Below are positions 32,134 through 42,481 of a DNA stretch of 43,272 bases, piece by piece. This stretch comes from Planctomycetota bacterium. Lineage in GTDB: Bacteria; Planctomycetota; J058. The stretch lies in assembly GCA_019636275.1 (NCBI GenBank), contig JAHBXY010000071.1:1-43272 (forward strand), in the 5' to 3' direction. The position numbers were made by a program, and so were the translations under genes. Under the pieces are notes generated by a model, which worked only from the letters and a program-made list of their open reading frames with translations, ran no database searches and was not told the DNA's origin. Position 1 is the first letter of the stretch. Every line of letters starts with the position of its first letter.

Positions 32134-32193
32134 AGGACCTCCTGGCTCCACGGTAACGTGCGCCGGGCGCCGGAAAGTCCCGGTCGGCTGGCG

Positions 32194-32199
32194 TATCCT
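32194..32199 (+). promoter_or_regulatory. TATCCT box 7 bases before the 32207 gene
   Basis: TATCCT, then GGCGCCG and the ATG. No ribosome-binding site intervenes, which suggests a leaderless transcript. Confidence 0.45.
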
Positions 32200-32206
32200 G
32201 GCGCCG

Positions 32207-33088
32207 ATGAAGCCCACCGCCCTGCTGGCTCTTCCGCTCCTCCTCCCCCTCCTCCTCGCCTCGCCCGCCCTGGCCGACGACGAGGCCCCGCCCGCCTGGG
32301 GCGAGGCGCGCAAGGTGTGCGACCTCGAGGACAAGCAGATCAAGGAGAGCAGCGGCCTGGCCGCCAGCCGCCGCCACGCGGGCGTCTTCTGGACGCACAA
32401 CGACTCGGGCGACAGCGCGCGCCTGTTCGCGATCGACGCCGAGGGGCGCACGCGCGCCACGCTGGCCGTCGAGGGCGCCCAGGCGGTCGACTGGGAGGAC
32501 CTGTGCGCCTTCACCTGGCGCGAGCGCGCGTGGCTCCTCGTCGCCGACACGGGCGACAACGACCGCAAGCGCGAGCACGTGGTCCTCTACCTGATCGAGG
32601 AGCCGGCCGACCTGCCGGCCACGGGGAGCCTGCGCGTCGCCGCGCGCGTCGAGGTGCGCTACGAGGACGGCCCGCACGACTGCGAGTCGGTGGCCGTGGA
32701 CGAGACCTCGGGGACGGTGCTCCTGGTGACCAAGCAGCGCCTCAGCGGCCGGCCCGGGCTCTACACCTTCCCCCTGCCCGAGGACCTGGCCCGCCCGGCG
32801 CCCGTGCTCGCGCGCAAGGCGGCCGAGCTGAACCTCCCGCCGCTGACGACCGCCATGGACGTCGCGCCCGACGGCCGGCTGGCGGTCGTCCTCACCTACG
32901 GCGACGCCTACGCCTTCCCGCGCCGGGCGGGCGAGGGCTGGGTCGAGGCCTTCGGCCGCGCGCCCGTCGTCGTCAAGCTGCCGCCGCGCCGCCAGGGCGA
33001 GGCGCTGTGCTTCGGCCACGACGGCCGCTCGCTCTGGCTCACGAGCGAGAAGCGGCCGACGCCGCTCATCGAGCTACCCCGCCGCTAA
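32207..33088 (+). CDS. Secreted propeller-like hypothetical protein
   Basis: 293 residues. The signal peptide MKPTALLALPLLLPLLLASP ends in ALA-DDE. Repeating beta segments with WTHNDSGDSARLFAIDAEGR, WLLVADTGDNDRKREHVVLY, HDCESVAVDETSGTVLLVTK and TTAMDVAPDGRLAVVLTYGD fit a beta-propeller of the SdiA-regulated or esterase-like phytase type (H-N-D-S-G and D-T-G-D-N motifs, which in relatives surround metal sites). Activity is not established. The stop codon is now TAA (33086-33088) because an IS630 element begins there; before that insertion it probably read TAG followed by repeat copy C. Confidence 0.75.
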   Translation: MKPTALLALPLLLPLLLASPALADDEAPPAWGEARKVCDLEDKQIKESSGLAASRRHAGVFWTHNDSGDSARLFAIDAEGRTRATLAVEGAQAVDWEDLCAFTWRERAWLLVADTGDNDRKREHVVLYLIEEPADLPATGSLRVAARVEVRYEDGPHDCESVAVDETSGTVLLVTKQRLSGRPGLYTFPLPEDLARPAPVLARKAAELNLPPLTTAMDVAPDGRLAVVLTYGDAYAFPRRAGEGWVEAFGRAPVVVKLPPRRQGEALCFGHDGRSLWLTSEKRPTPLIELPRR

Positions 33089-34369
33089 ATCACCGACCAC
33101 GATCCTCGATGGTCGTGGGCTAACCCGCGCGCCGACGGCCCTTATGCGCCCGCGTGGACGTGGTGTGGCCGGGAATCCCCAGTTGTCGGAGTCTCCGGAT
33201 AAAGAGGCTCCCGACGATCGCTGAGCTTGGCGGCCACGATCGTCGGGAGCACCCGATGAAGCTTGTTATCGAGCTGCGGCGTCACGAACGACGCCAGCTG
33301 CTGAAGGCGATGCGAAAGAGCACGGACCCGCACTACCGCGTCCGGTGCCAGGCGAGTCCTCGCTACGCCCCGCGGGCTGGGCTGCAATCAAGTCGCGAAG
33401 ACGCGAGTGCGCGCCGTCCACGGCCGCAAACGCGGCTCGCCGGTACCTACGAGAGGGCATATCTGGCCTCTCGACAAGCGTGCCGACAACGGCGCCCGAA
33501 GATCGACGACGACCTGCTCATGCGCTCCTCGAACTCCTCGCCCCATGCCCCCGGCGAGTAAACTGGGAACGCCCAACGTGGACCTGAGCTCCTCGCGCCC
33601 TTCAGGAGGCTGGGATCGCCGGTGAAGCGTCTCCACCGTCGCGCGGGCGCTCGAACGTCGGTGCTCGCTGGAAAGTGGCCCAGCCGTCGTCGCGCGTGCC
33701 CCTGGGCGAGGCGCAAGGAACAAGCGACTGTGAGATCGCCGCTGCTCCGCAGACTGCTTGGCGAAACGTCGCGGTACCTGGGCGAGGTCGACATCCACCT
33801 GAACCCGAAGGTCAGGCGCGACTGGAGCCTTCGTGGATAATCAACCTCTCGTCAAACCGCCGGGGAAGAACGCCAAGCGCTACGTCGCGGGAGCCATGGA
33901 CGCGAGGACCCGCAAGCTCGTCTGGGTCGCGTCTGACCGCAGAACAACGAAGCTCTTCATCGCGCTGCTTTAGCGCCTCAGCGAGGGCCTACCCCGCGGC
34001 CAAGCGTATCCACGTCGTGCTGGACAACTACGTGATCCACTCGTCGAAGAAGACCCAGGCCGCGCTGGCCAGAAACTCAGCGGCAGGATCGTCCTCACTT
34101 CTTGCCGCCCTACTGCTGACGCCCGAACAAGATCGAGCGCCTTTGGGGCACCCTGCACGCCAACGTCACCCGCAACCACCGCCACAAGACGATCGAGGCG
34201 CTCATGGCGGCGGTCACCCGCTGGCTCCGACTGCCTGTCGGCCAGAGGACGGCCGAGGGCCGTGCGCGTCAGGTCGCCAAGAACATGCGGCGCGCCCACG
34301 CGGCCCGGCGCCACCGGCGCTTCGTCGCGGCATAGCGGGCACCATCGCGGAATCGTGGTCGCCCATTTA
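33086..34369 (+). mobile_element. Degenerate IS630-family insertion sequence
   Basis: Inverted ends: the left end TAAAT-N3-CGACCACGAT-N3-CGATGGT starts at 33086, and the right end reads the same way inverted from 34369 (TAAAT-N3-CGACCACGAT-N4-CGATGGT). TA is present at both outer borders (33086-33087 and 34368-34369), the usual IS630 target duplication. The transposase gene inside is broken. The element separates a host gene from the repeat copy C that follows at 34370. Confidence 0.8.
33256..34335 (+). pseudogene. IS630-family transposase, multiply frameshifted
   Basis: Fragments of one DDE transposase occur in changing frames. The N-terminus is MKLVIELRRHERRQLLKAMR; a helix-turn-helix part reads CNQVAKTRVRAVHGRKRG; the first Asp block is EVDIHLNPKVRRDWSLRG. 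Then come VKPPGKNAKRYVAGAMDART and TTKLFIALL, ended by an in-frame TAG at 33971. The second Asp lies in AAKRIHVVLDNYVIHSSKKT and the catalytic Glu in KIERLWGTLHANVTRNHRHK, followed by VAKNMRRAHAARRHRRFVAA and the original stop at 34333. At least three frame changes and one nonsense codon mean no functional enzyme is made. Base composition is lower in G+C than the neighbours, which fits an acquired and decaying element. Confidence 0.88.
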
Positions 34370-34561
34370 GTGTGATCGACGGCTGCGGCCGCGGATGCCG
34401 GGCGAGGGGGGGCGCGCGCGGGTCGTAGGATCCGGCGATCGATACGACCCGCGCGCGCTCCCCCCTCGCCTCGGCCTCCGCGCCCTCGCCTCGCTTGCGG
34501 TTCCATTCCCCCCGTGGGTTCGAGCGTGTCGATCACGAGTCGGCGCGTCTGACTGAAAGAC
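34370..34561 (+). repeat. Dispersed palindromic repeat, copy C
   Basis: Directly follows the IS630 right end. GTGTGATCGACGGCTGCGGC opens it. The left arm (34401-34427) and right arm (34443-34470) pair over 27-28 bases with a single bulge, around the loop GGATCCGGCGATCGA, which is identical to the loop of copy D. The stem tip (GGGTCGTA / TACGACCC) differs from D (GGCCGATA / TATCGGCC) by matched changes on both sides. The tail TCGGCCTCCGCGCCCTCGCC ends near TCTGACTGAAAGAC, also in D. Confidence 0.8.
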
Positions 34562-34566
34562 AGGCC

Positions 34567-35001
34567 CTAACCCGCCGCTAGCGCGAAGAGGAACGCCGCC
34601 ACGCGCCGGCGCGCCTCGTCCGACCGGCCGGCGGCGCGCGCCTCGAGCCCCGCCACGAGCGCCTCCTCCCCGAACTCCAGCCGCAGGTAGGCGGCCACCC
34701 GGTGGGCGCTCGAGGTGAAGCGCGCCTCGACGAGGTCGAGCACCTCCTCGAGCGACGCCGGGCAGGGCGGCCGGAAGCGCACGAGCAGCTCGCCGACGAG
34801 GTTCACGTGGGGGTAGCGCGCCCCCTGCGACACGACCCACAGGAGCCCCGCGGCGCCGCGCGCCGGGTCGGGCGCCACGAGCTGGTCGTGCAGCCGCTGC
34901 ACGAGCGCGTCCCAGGCCGCCACCGTCCGCCGCTCCGCCGGCCAGCGGGCGAAGTGGTCGTACGCGTCGCACACGGTGTGTCCGATCGCCTCCGGGGTCA
35001 C
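34567..35001 (-). CDS. Hypothetical cytoplasmic protein
   Basis: 144 residues from GTG at 35001 (preceded by a G-run). It begins VTPEAIGHTVCDAYDHFARW and has helical character throughout (AAWDALVQRLHDQLVAPDPA, ASLEEVLDLVEARFTSSAHR, VAAYLRLEFGEEALVAGLEA). No signal peptide, membrane segment or known motif. It faces repeat copy C at its 3' end and is divergent from the sigma-54 activator of the gas-vesicle locus. Confidence 0.6.
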   Translation of the reverse strand: MTPEAIGHTVCDAYDHFARWPAERRTVAAWDALVQRLHDQLVAPDPARGAAGLLWVVSQGARYPHVNLVGELLVRFRPPCPASLEEVLDLVEARFTSSAHRVAAYLRLEFGEEALVAGLEARAAGRSDEARRRVAAFLFALAAG

Positions 35002-35141
35002 GCCCCCCCACCGTGCCCCGGCCGCCCACCTGACGCCAGGTGGGGACAGGTCTGCGGGGTCATCCCCACCACTCCGGCACGGGTAGCCGCCCGGTGACGC
35101 GCAAGTCCAGCGCGCTCGACGCCGCGTCACCCGGGCGAACT

Positions 35142-35157
35142 GGGCCTCAGGCTTGCG
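35142..35157 (+). promoter_or_regulatory. Candidate sigma-54 (-24/-12) promoter before the activator gene
   Basis: GGGCCTCAGGCTTGCG carries GG and GC separated by 10 bases with the TTGC core, in the 221-base gap upstream of the NtrC-type gene (ATG 35223, about 66 bases downstream). The match to TGGCAC-N5-TTGCW is only partial, and such matches can occur by chance in G+C-rich DNA. Confidence 0.3.
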
Positions 35158-35222
35158 CTCGAACGCGCGCCGGCGCGGTCGCGAGACACCCGCGCGCCTG
35201 GCGGAAGGAGCGAAGAGGACCC

Positions 35223-36680
<1,458 letters not shown>

Positions 36681-36722
36681 CGCGGACGAGTCCGCGCTTA
36701 CACGCCACGAACACGAGTTTTT

Positions 36723-36759
36723 TCGCGGCCGGCCGGGGATTATTCCGCGCCGGCCGCGA
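36723..36759. repeat. Inverted repeat upstream of the first gvp gene
   Basis: TCGCGGCCGGC (36723-36733) and GCCGGCCGCGA (36749-36759) form an 11-bp stem around a 15-base AT-containing loop (CGGGGATTATTCCGC). A run of six T (36718-36723) lies on its 5' side, and CGCGGAC-GA-GTCCGCG (36681-36696) is another small palindrome next to the regulator stop. It may be a terminator, an operator or an mRNA leader structure. The 169-base gap 36681-36849 holds nothing else. Confidence 0.45.
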
Positions 36760-36849
36760 TCCCGCTCCGGACGCCGTCACCGGCCCGCCACCCGCCTGCG
36801 ACGCGGTGGCGCCGCGCCTTCGGCCCGTGCTATCAAGACGTCGAGCCGG

Positions 36850-37251
36850 ATGCGCGACCTGCAAGGCACTCAACGAGCGAGCGGGCTGGTCGACCTGCTG
36901 GACCGGGTCCTGGACAAGGGCCTGGTCATCGCGGGCGACGTGAAGATCTCCCTGGCGGAGGTCGAGCTGCTCACCATCCGCGTGCGCCTGCTCGTGTGCT
37001 CCGTCGACAAGGCCGAGCAGATCGGCCTCGACTGGTGGCGGCACGACAAGCACCTCTCGGGCACCGGGAAGGGGCTCCTGCAGGAGAACGAGGCGCTGCG
37101 CGAGCAGGTGCGGCGCCTCGAGGCGCGCGTGGAGAGCCTCACGGGCAAGGCGCTCGGCGACGACCGGCGAGCGGGACGGAACGGATCGAAGGACGGAGCG
37201 GCGCCGCGAAGGGGCCCGCCCCGGCCGCGCAGACCAGCGCGGGGAAGGTGA
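36850..37251 (+). CDS. GvpA/GvpJ-family gas vesicle protein, DWW variant
   Basis: 133 residues. The Gas_vesicle domain covers about residues 10-66: SGLVDLLDRVLDKGLVIAGD followed by VKISLAEVELLTIRVRLLVC and SVDKAEQIGLDWW. GvpA-family proteins fold as a helix-strand-strand-helix and assemble into the gas-permeable shell; divergent paralogues (GvpJ, GvpM, GvpS types) cap or nucleate it. The GDVKIS and DWW features and the long charged C-terminal tail (coiled-coil LLQENEALREQVRRLEARVE, then Arg/Pro-rich) fit a minor paralogue rather than the main shell protein. First gene of the operon, three bases before the next. The start ATG has no clear ribosome-binding site. Confidence 0.85.
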   Translation: MRDLQGTQRASGLVDLLDRVLDKGLVIAGDVKISLAEVELLTIRVRLLVCSVDKAEQIGLDWWRHDKHLSGTGKGLLQENEALREQVRRLEARVESLTGKALGDDRRAGRNGSKDGAAPRRGPPRPRRPARGR

Positions 37252-37254
37252 CCG

Positions 37255-37602
37255 GTGGCCAACGTTGAGCGTACCTCGGGTGGGTCCAGCCTCATCGACG
37301 TGCTGGACCGCGTGCTGGACAAGGGCATCGTCATCGACGCCTGGGTCCGCGTGTCCCTCGTGGGCATCGACCTGATCACCGTCGAGGCGCGCGTCGTCGT
37401 CGCGTCGATCGACACCTACATCAAGTACTCGGAGGCCGTCGGCCAGACGAGCCCCATGTCGCGCCCGCAGGTCGAGTCCCGCTCGACCGAGGCGCTCATG
37501 GCCGAGAACGCCGAGCTCCGCGCCCAGCTCGAGAGCGAGGCCGGCAACGGCCAGGGCGCCTACCGCCCGCGCAAGCGCCCGCGCGCCGCCGGCCGCAACT
37601 AG
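37255..37602 (+). CDS. gvpA: Gas vesicle shell protein, GvpA family
   Basis: 115 residues, GTG with GGGGAAGG upstream. Residues 9-65 are close to the GvpA consensus: SSLIDVLDRVLDKGIVIDAW then VRVSLVGIDLITVEARVVVA and SIDTYIKYSEAVG, including DKG-V-DAWVRVSLVGI-L. This is the best candidate for the main structural protein forming the hydrophobic ribs of the shell. It has a C-terminal extension not found in most GvpA proteins (RSTEALMAENAELRAQLESE, then a basic YRPRKRPRAAGRN), which resembles the tail of the preceding paralogue (LLQENEALREQV). The shared tail suggests a common partner or coiled-coil interaction. Confidence 0.88.
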   Translation: MANVERTSGGSSLIDVLDRVLDKGIVIDAWVRVSLVGIDLITVEARVVVASIDTYIKYSEAVGQTSPMSRPQVESRSTEALMAENAELRAQLESEAGNGQGAYRPRKRPRAAGRN

Positions 37603-37615
37603 GCTCGGTCCGGCC

Positions 37616-39759
<2,144 letters not shown>

Positions 39760-39763
<4 letters not shown>

Positions 39764-40197
39764 CCACCGAGATCCACGCGACGCCGCTGGTGCTCGTCGT
39801 CGACGACTTCACCGACGGGCGCGAGCTCGTGGCGGAGCTCCTCGGGTGCGCCGGCTTCCGCACGGCCGAGGCGGCCACCGGCCCCGAGGCGCTGGCCAAG
39901 GCGGCCGCCCTGCGGCCGGACCTCGTGCTGCTGGACCTGTCGCTACCCGGGATGGACGGCTGGGAGATCGCGCGCCGGCTGCGCGCCCACGAGGGCGGGG
40001 ACCGCGTGCGGATCCTGGCCCTGACCGCCCACTCCAACCGCAAGCCGCTGACCGACGCCCTGCGCGCCGGCTGCGACGCGGTGCTCACCAAGCCGTGCGT
40101 GCCCGACGACCTGATCGACCGCGTGCGCGCGCTGCTCGCCGACGAGGCCCCGCCGCGGCGCCCGGCCGCCGACCGAGAGGACGTGACCACCGCATGA
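39760..40197 (+). CDS. Single-domain response regulator, first of a tandem pair
   Basis: 145 residues, GTG overlapping the kinase stop and ending in an ATGA overlap with the next receiver. The domain is complete: LVLVVDDFTDGRELVAELL (acidic pocket), LVLLDLSLPGMDGW (phospho-Asp), ILALTAHSN (Thr) and AVLTKPCVPDDL (Lys). There is no output domain, only a short disordered tail. With the kinase it forms a phosphorelay in the middle of the gas-vesicle operon. Confidence 0.9.
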
Positions 40198-40766
40198 CCC
40201 GTCGCACGGCACGCAACAAGGCCGCCCGGCCCGTCGCGAAGATGGGCGCGCAGATGGGCGCGCAGACGGGCGCGCAGACGGGCGCGCAGGAGGCGCGACG
40301 CCGCGAGGAGCCGGCGAGCGGCCCCACGCGCCGGGCGCGCGAGACCGCCCGACGGCGCGCGGCAGGCGGGCCGCCGCTGGTCCTGGTCGTCGACGACTTC
40401 AAGGACGGCCGCGACCTCGTCGTCGAGACGCTCGAGCACGCCGGCTTCAGCACGGCCGAGGCGGCCGACGGCCCCGAGGCGCTGAGCAAGTGCCGGAGCC
40501 TGCGCCCGGACCTCGTGCTCATGGACCTGTCGCTGCCCGGCCTCGACGGCTGGGAGGTGACGCGCCGCCTGCGCGCGGACGCGGCGCTGCGCGGTCTCAA
40601 GGTGCTGGCGCTCACGGCGCACGCGCAGGTCGACGCGCTCGAGCGCGCGCGCGAGGCGGGCGCCGACGGGGTGATCACCAAGCCCTGCCTCCCCAACCAG
40701 GTGGTGGCGAGGGTCAAGGAGGCGCTCGGCGCGCGGGCGTCGGCGGCGCCTGAGGGGAGCGACTGA
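40194..40766 (+). CDS. Single-domain response regulator with basic repeat-bearing N-terminus
   Basis: 190 residues. A receiver domain (about 63-180) with LVLVVDDFKDGRDLVVETL, LVLMDLSLPGLDGWEVTRRL, VLALTAHAQ and GVITKPCLP resembles the preceding protein, so the pair likely arose by duplication. The first 60 residues are basic and unusual: RNKAARPVAKMGAQ leads into four GAQ units (MGAQMGAQTGAQTGAQ) and then Arg-rich sequence. The tail may bind nucleic acid or tether the protein to a partner. ATG overlaps the previous stop; the stop TGA shares one base with the GvpF/L ATG. Confidence 0.88.
   Translation: MTRRTARNKAARPVAKMGAQMGAQTGAQTGAQEARRREEPASGPTRRARETARRRAAGGPPLVLVVDDFKDGRDLVVETLEHAGFSTAEAADGPEALSKCRSLRPDLVLMDLSLPGLDGWEVTRRLRADAALRGLKVLALTAHAQVDALERAREAGADGVITKPCLPNQVVARVKEALGARASAAPEGSD
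40242..40289 (+). repeat. Tandem 12-base repeat (four units)
   Basis: Four units of RYGGGCGCGCAG, i.e. ATGGGCGCGCAG twice and ACGGGCGCGCAG twice, encode (M/T)GAQ repeats in the second receiver. The period is a multiple of three, so copy-number change keeps the frame. Confidence 0.85.
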
Positions 40767-41860
40767 TGGCCAGGAAGGGCACGAACGGCAAGAACGGCGG
40801 GGTCGCCGCCCTGCCCGGCAAGCCCCGCAAGGCGAAGGCGGCCGCCAAGGCCGCCCCCGCCAAGGCTGCCGCCGCGAAGGCCGCCCCCGTCAAGGCCCCC
40901 GTCAAGGCGGCCGCCAGGGGCGCCGCCAAGGCCGCCCCCGTCAAGGCCCCCCCCGTCAAGGCGGCGGCGGCCGCCAAGGCGCCCGCCCCGAAGTCGCGCG
41001 CCCGCGCCGTCGCGCCGGCCGAGCCGGCCGAGCCGGCCCTCGCGGCGGCGCCGGCCCGGGCGGCGCGGGCCTCGCGCTCCCAGGTCGGCGTGGTCCGTGG
41101 CGGCGACAAGAGCGGCAAGTACGTCTACTGCATCATCGCCGCCGCGGAGCCGATGCGGTTCGGCCATATCGGCATTGGCGTCGAGCCGGCCGAGGTGCAC
41201 ACGGTCAACTACAAGGAGATCGCCGCGGTGGTCTCCGACACGCCGGTCGAGGTCTACGACCCGACGCGGGAGAACGTGCTCGCCCACGAGCGGGTCAACG
41301 AGCTGGTCATGCGCGACCACACGGTGATCCCCATGGCCTTCGGCACGGTGTTCAAGACGCGCGAGGACATCGTCGAGCTGCTGCGCTCGGCCTACCAGGC
41401 GTTCAAGGACGTGCTGGTGAAGATGCAGGGCAAGCTGGAGTTCGGCCTCAAGGTCCTGTGGGACCCCGAGACCGTGATCCGCGAGCTGGAGAAGGACGAC
41501 GAGAGCATCCGCCGGCTCAAGAAGGAGATCTCCTCGCAGAAGGGCTCGACCTACTTCGCCCGCATGCAGTACGGCCGCCTCGTCGACGGGCAGCTCCAGG
41601 AGCGCTCGGAGCGCTACGTGACCGAGATCGCCAACCACCTGCGCGGCGTGTCGGTGGCGTCGCGCAGCAACAAGGTGATCGGCGACCGCATGATCATGAA
41701 CTTCGCCTTCCTCGTCCCGCGCGAGCAGGAGGCGGCGTTCGACGCCAAGGTGAAGGAGATCGGCGCGCGGCTCGACCACCTGACGTTCAAGTACACCGGC
41801 CCGTGGCCGCCCTACAACTTCGTCAACATCCGGCTGAAGCTCGAGCGGGCGAAGAGCTGA
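40766..41860 (+). CDS. Gas vesicle protein GvpF/GvpL with a histone-H1-like tail
   Basis: 364 residues. About residues 117-361 are the GvpL/GvpF domain: GKYVYCIIAAAEPMRFGHIG, VSDTPVEVYDPTRENVLAHE, RVNELVMRDHTVIPMAFGTV, FKTREDIVELL, ERYVTEIANHLRGVSVASRS and FAFLVPREQEAAFDAKVKEI, with the closing YTGPWPPYNFVNIRL. GvpF/L proteins bind GvpA and other Gvp proteins during nucleation of the vesicle. Residues 1-110 form a Lys/Ala/Pro-rich tail (AAKAAPAKAAAAKAAPVKAP) like bacterial H1-type proteins; this is not part of ordinary GvpF/L proteins. GAGGGGAG precedes the ATG. It is followed 4 bases later by gvpG. Confidence 0.92.
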   Translation: MARKGTNGKNGGVAALPGKPRKAKAAAKAAPAKAAAAKAAPVKAPVKAAARGAAKAAPVKAPPVKAAAAAKAPAPKSRARAVAPAEPAEPALAAAPARAARASRSQVGVVRGGDKSGKYVYCIIAAAEPMRFGHIGIGVEPAEVHTVNYKEIAAVVSDTPVEVYDPTRENVLAHERVNELVMRDHTVIPMAFGTVFKTREDIVELLRSAYQAFKDVLVKMQGKLEFGLKVLWDPETVIRELEKDDESIRRLKKEISSQKGSTYFARMQYGRLVDGQLQERSERYVTEIANHLRGVSVASRSNKVIGDRMIMNFAFLVPREQEAAFDAKVKEIGARLDHLTFKYTGPWPPYNFVNIRLKLERAKS

Positions 41861-41864
41861 CCGC

Positions 41865-42170
41865 GTGTTCATCTTCGACCGCATGCTGGTCGGCGGGCTG
41901 CGCTTCGTCTTCGACAAGCTGGCGCAGGTGGCCGAGGGCGAGCTGAACGACGGCGAGCGGCTGCGCGAGCGGCTCCTCGACGCGCAGCTCCGCCACGAGC
42001 TGGGCGAGCTCACGGACGACGACCTGGCCGAGGTCGAGCGCGAGGTGCTCACCCGCCTGCGCGAGGTCGAGGAGGCGCGGCGCGCCGCCGCCGGCGACAC
42101 GGGCGGCGGGCCGCTGCCGCCCGACGCGAAGGTCACCGGCATCGAGGTCACCTTCGGCGGCGACGATTAG
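41865..42170 (+). CDS. gvpG: Gas vesicle protein GvpG
   Basis: 101 residues, GTG 4 bases after the GvpF/L stop. The family helix-rich pattern is clear: RMLVGGLRFVFDKLAQVAEG, ELNDGERLRERLLDAQLRHE, LGELTDDDLAEVEREVLTRL. GvpG is a small accessory protein in the assembly complex with GvpF/L and other Gvp proteins. The C-terminus ends with an acidic GVTFGGDD-type tail (IEVTFGGDD). Its stop TAG at 42168-42170 is followed 3 bases later by repeat copy D. The operon as visible lacks GvpN, GvpK and GvpO; they could lie outside the window. Confidence 0.85.
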   Translation: MFIFDRMLVGGLRFVFDKLAQVAEGELNDGERLRERLLDAQLRHELGELTDDDLAEVEREVLTRLREVEEARRAAAGDTGGGPLPPDAKVTGIEVTFGGDD

Positions 42171-42172
42171 AC

Positions 42173-42362
42173 GAGTGATCGACGGCTGCGGCCGCGGATG
42201 CCGGGCGAGGGGGCGCGCGCGCGGCCGATAGGATCCGGCGATCGATATCGGCCGCGCGCGCGCCCCCTCGCCTCGGCCTCCGCGGCCTCGCCTCGCTCGC
42301 GGCTCCGTTCCACTCGTGGCACGAGCGTGTCGAGGGCGAGCCCGCCGCTCTGACTGAAGACG
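42173..42362 (+). repeat. Dispersed palindromic repeat, copy D (best preserved)
   Basis: Left arm 42204-42230 and right arm 42246-42272 are perfectly complementary over 27 bases, around the loop GGATCCGGCGATCGA. The arms start with GGCGAGGGGGCGCGCG on the left. The tail continues with TCGGCCTCCGCGGCCTCGCC, contains CTCGTGGCACGAG, a second small palindrome, and ends near TCTGACTGAAGACGG. It starts 2 bases after the gvpG stop. Confidence 0.82.
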
Positions 42363-42425
42363 GCGCAGGAGCGCCTGCACGCCTCATTGGCCTTCTTCTG
42401 GCTTGCCTCGCCGCGCCCCCCTCGC

Positions 42426-42476
42426 GTGATCGATGGCGCGCATGCGGATGAGGGGCGGAGGCGCGCGGTAGGATCC
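42426..42476 (+). repeat. Partial palindromic repeat, half-copy E
   Basis: GTGATCGATGGCG, CGGATG, GGGGCGGAGGCGCGCG and GGTAGGATCC follow the order of the left half and loop of copies C and D, but the right arm is absent. It ends 5 bases before the start codon of the ATPase gene and contains the TAGGAT box used as its -10 candidate. Confidence 0.5.
42469..42474 (+). promoter_or_regulatory. TAGGAT box 7 bases before the ATPase gene
   Basis: TAGGAT, then CCTCGAC and GTG at 42482, without a ribosome-binding site. Same geometry as other leaderless candidates in the window; the box comes from the loop of repeat half-copy E. Confidence 0.45.
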
Positions 42477-42481
42477 TCGAC

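Noticed and set aside
36718..36759. T-run plus hairpin as a classical terminator for the sigma-54 activator
   Set aside because: The T-run lies on the 5' side of the stem; on the plus strand it does not follow the hairpin, so the intrinsic-terminator order is wrong.
36780..36840. Possible -24/-12 promoter (TGGCGC ... CTTCG) before the gvp operon
   Set aside because: The second half does not match TTGC and spacing is off by one; it would have supported direct sigma-54 control, so it is noted but not called.
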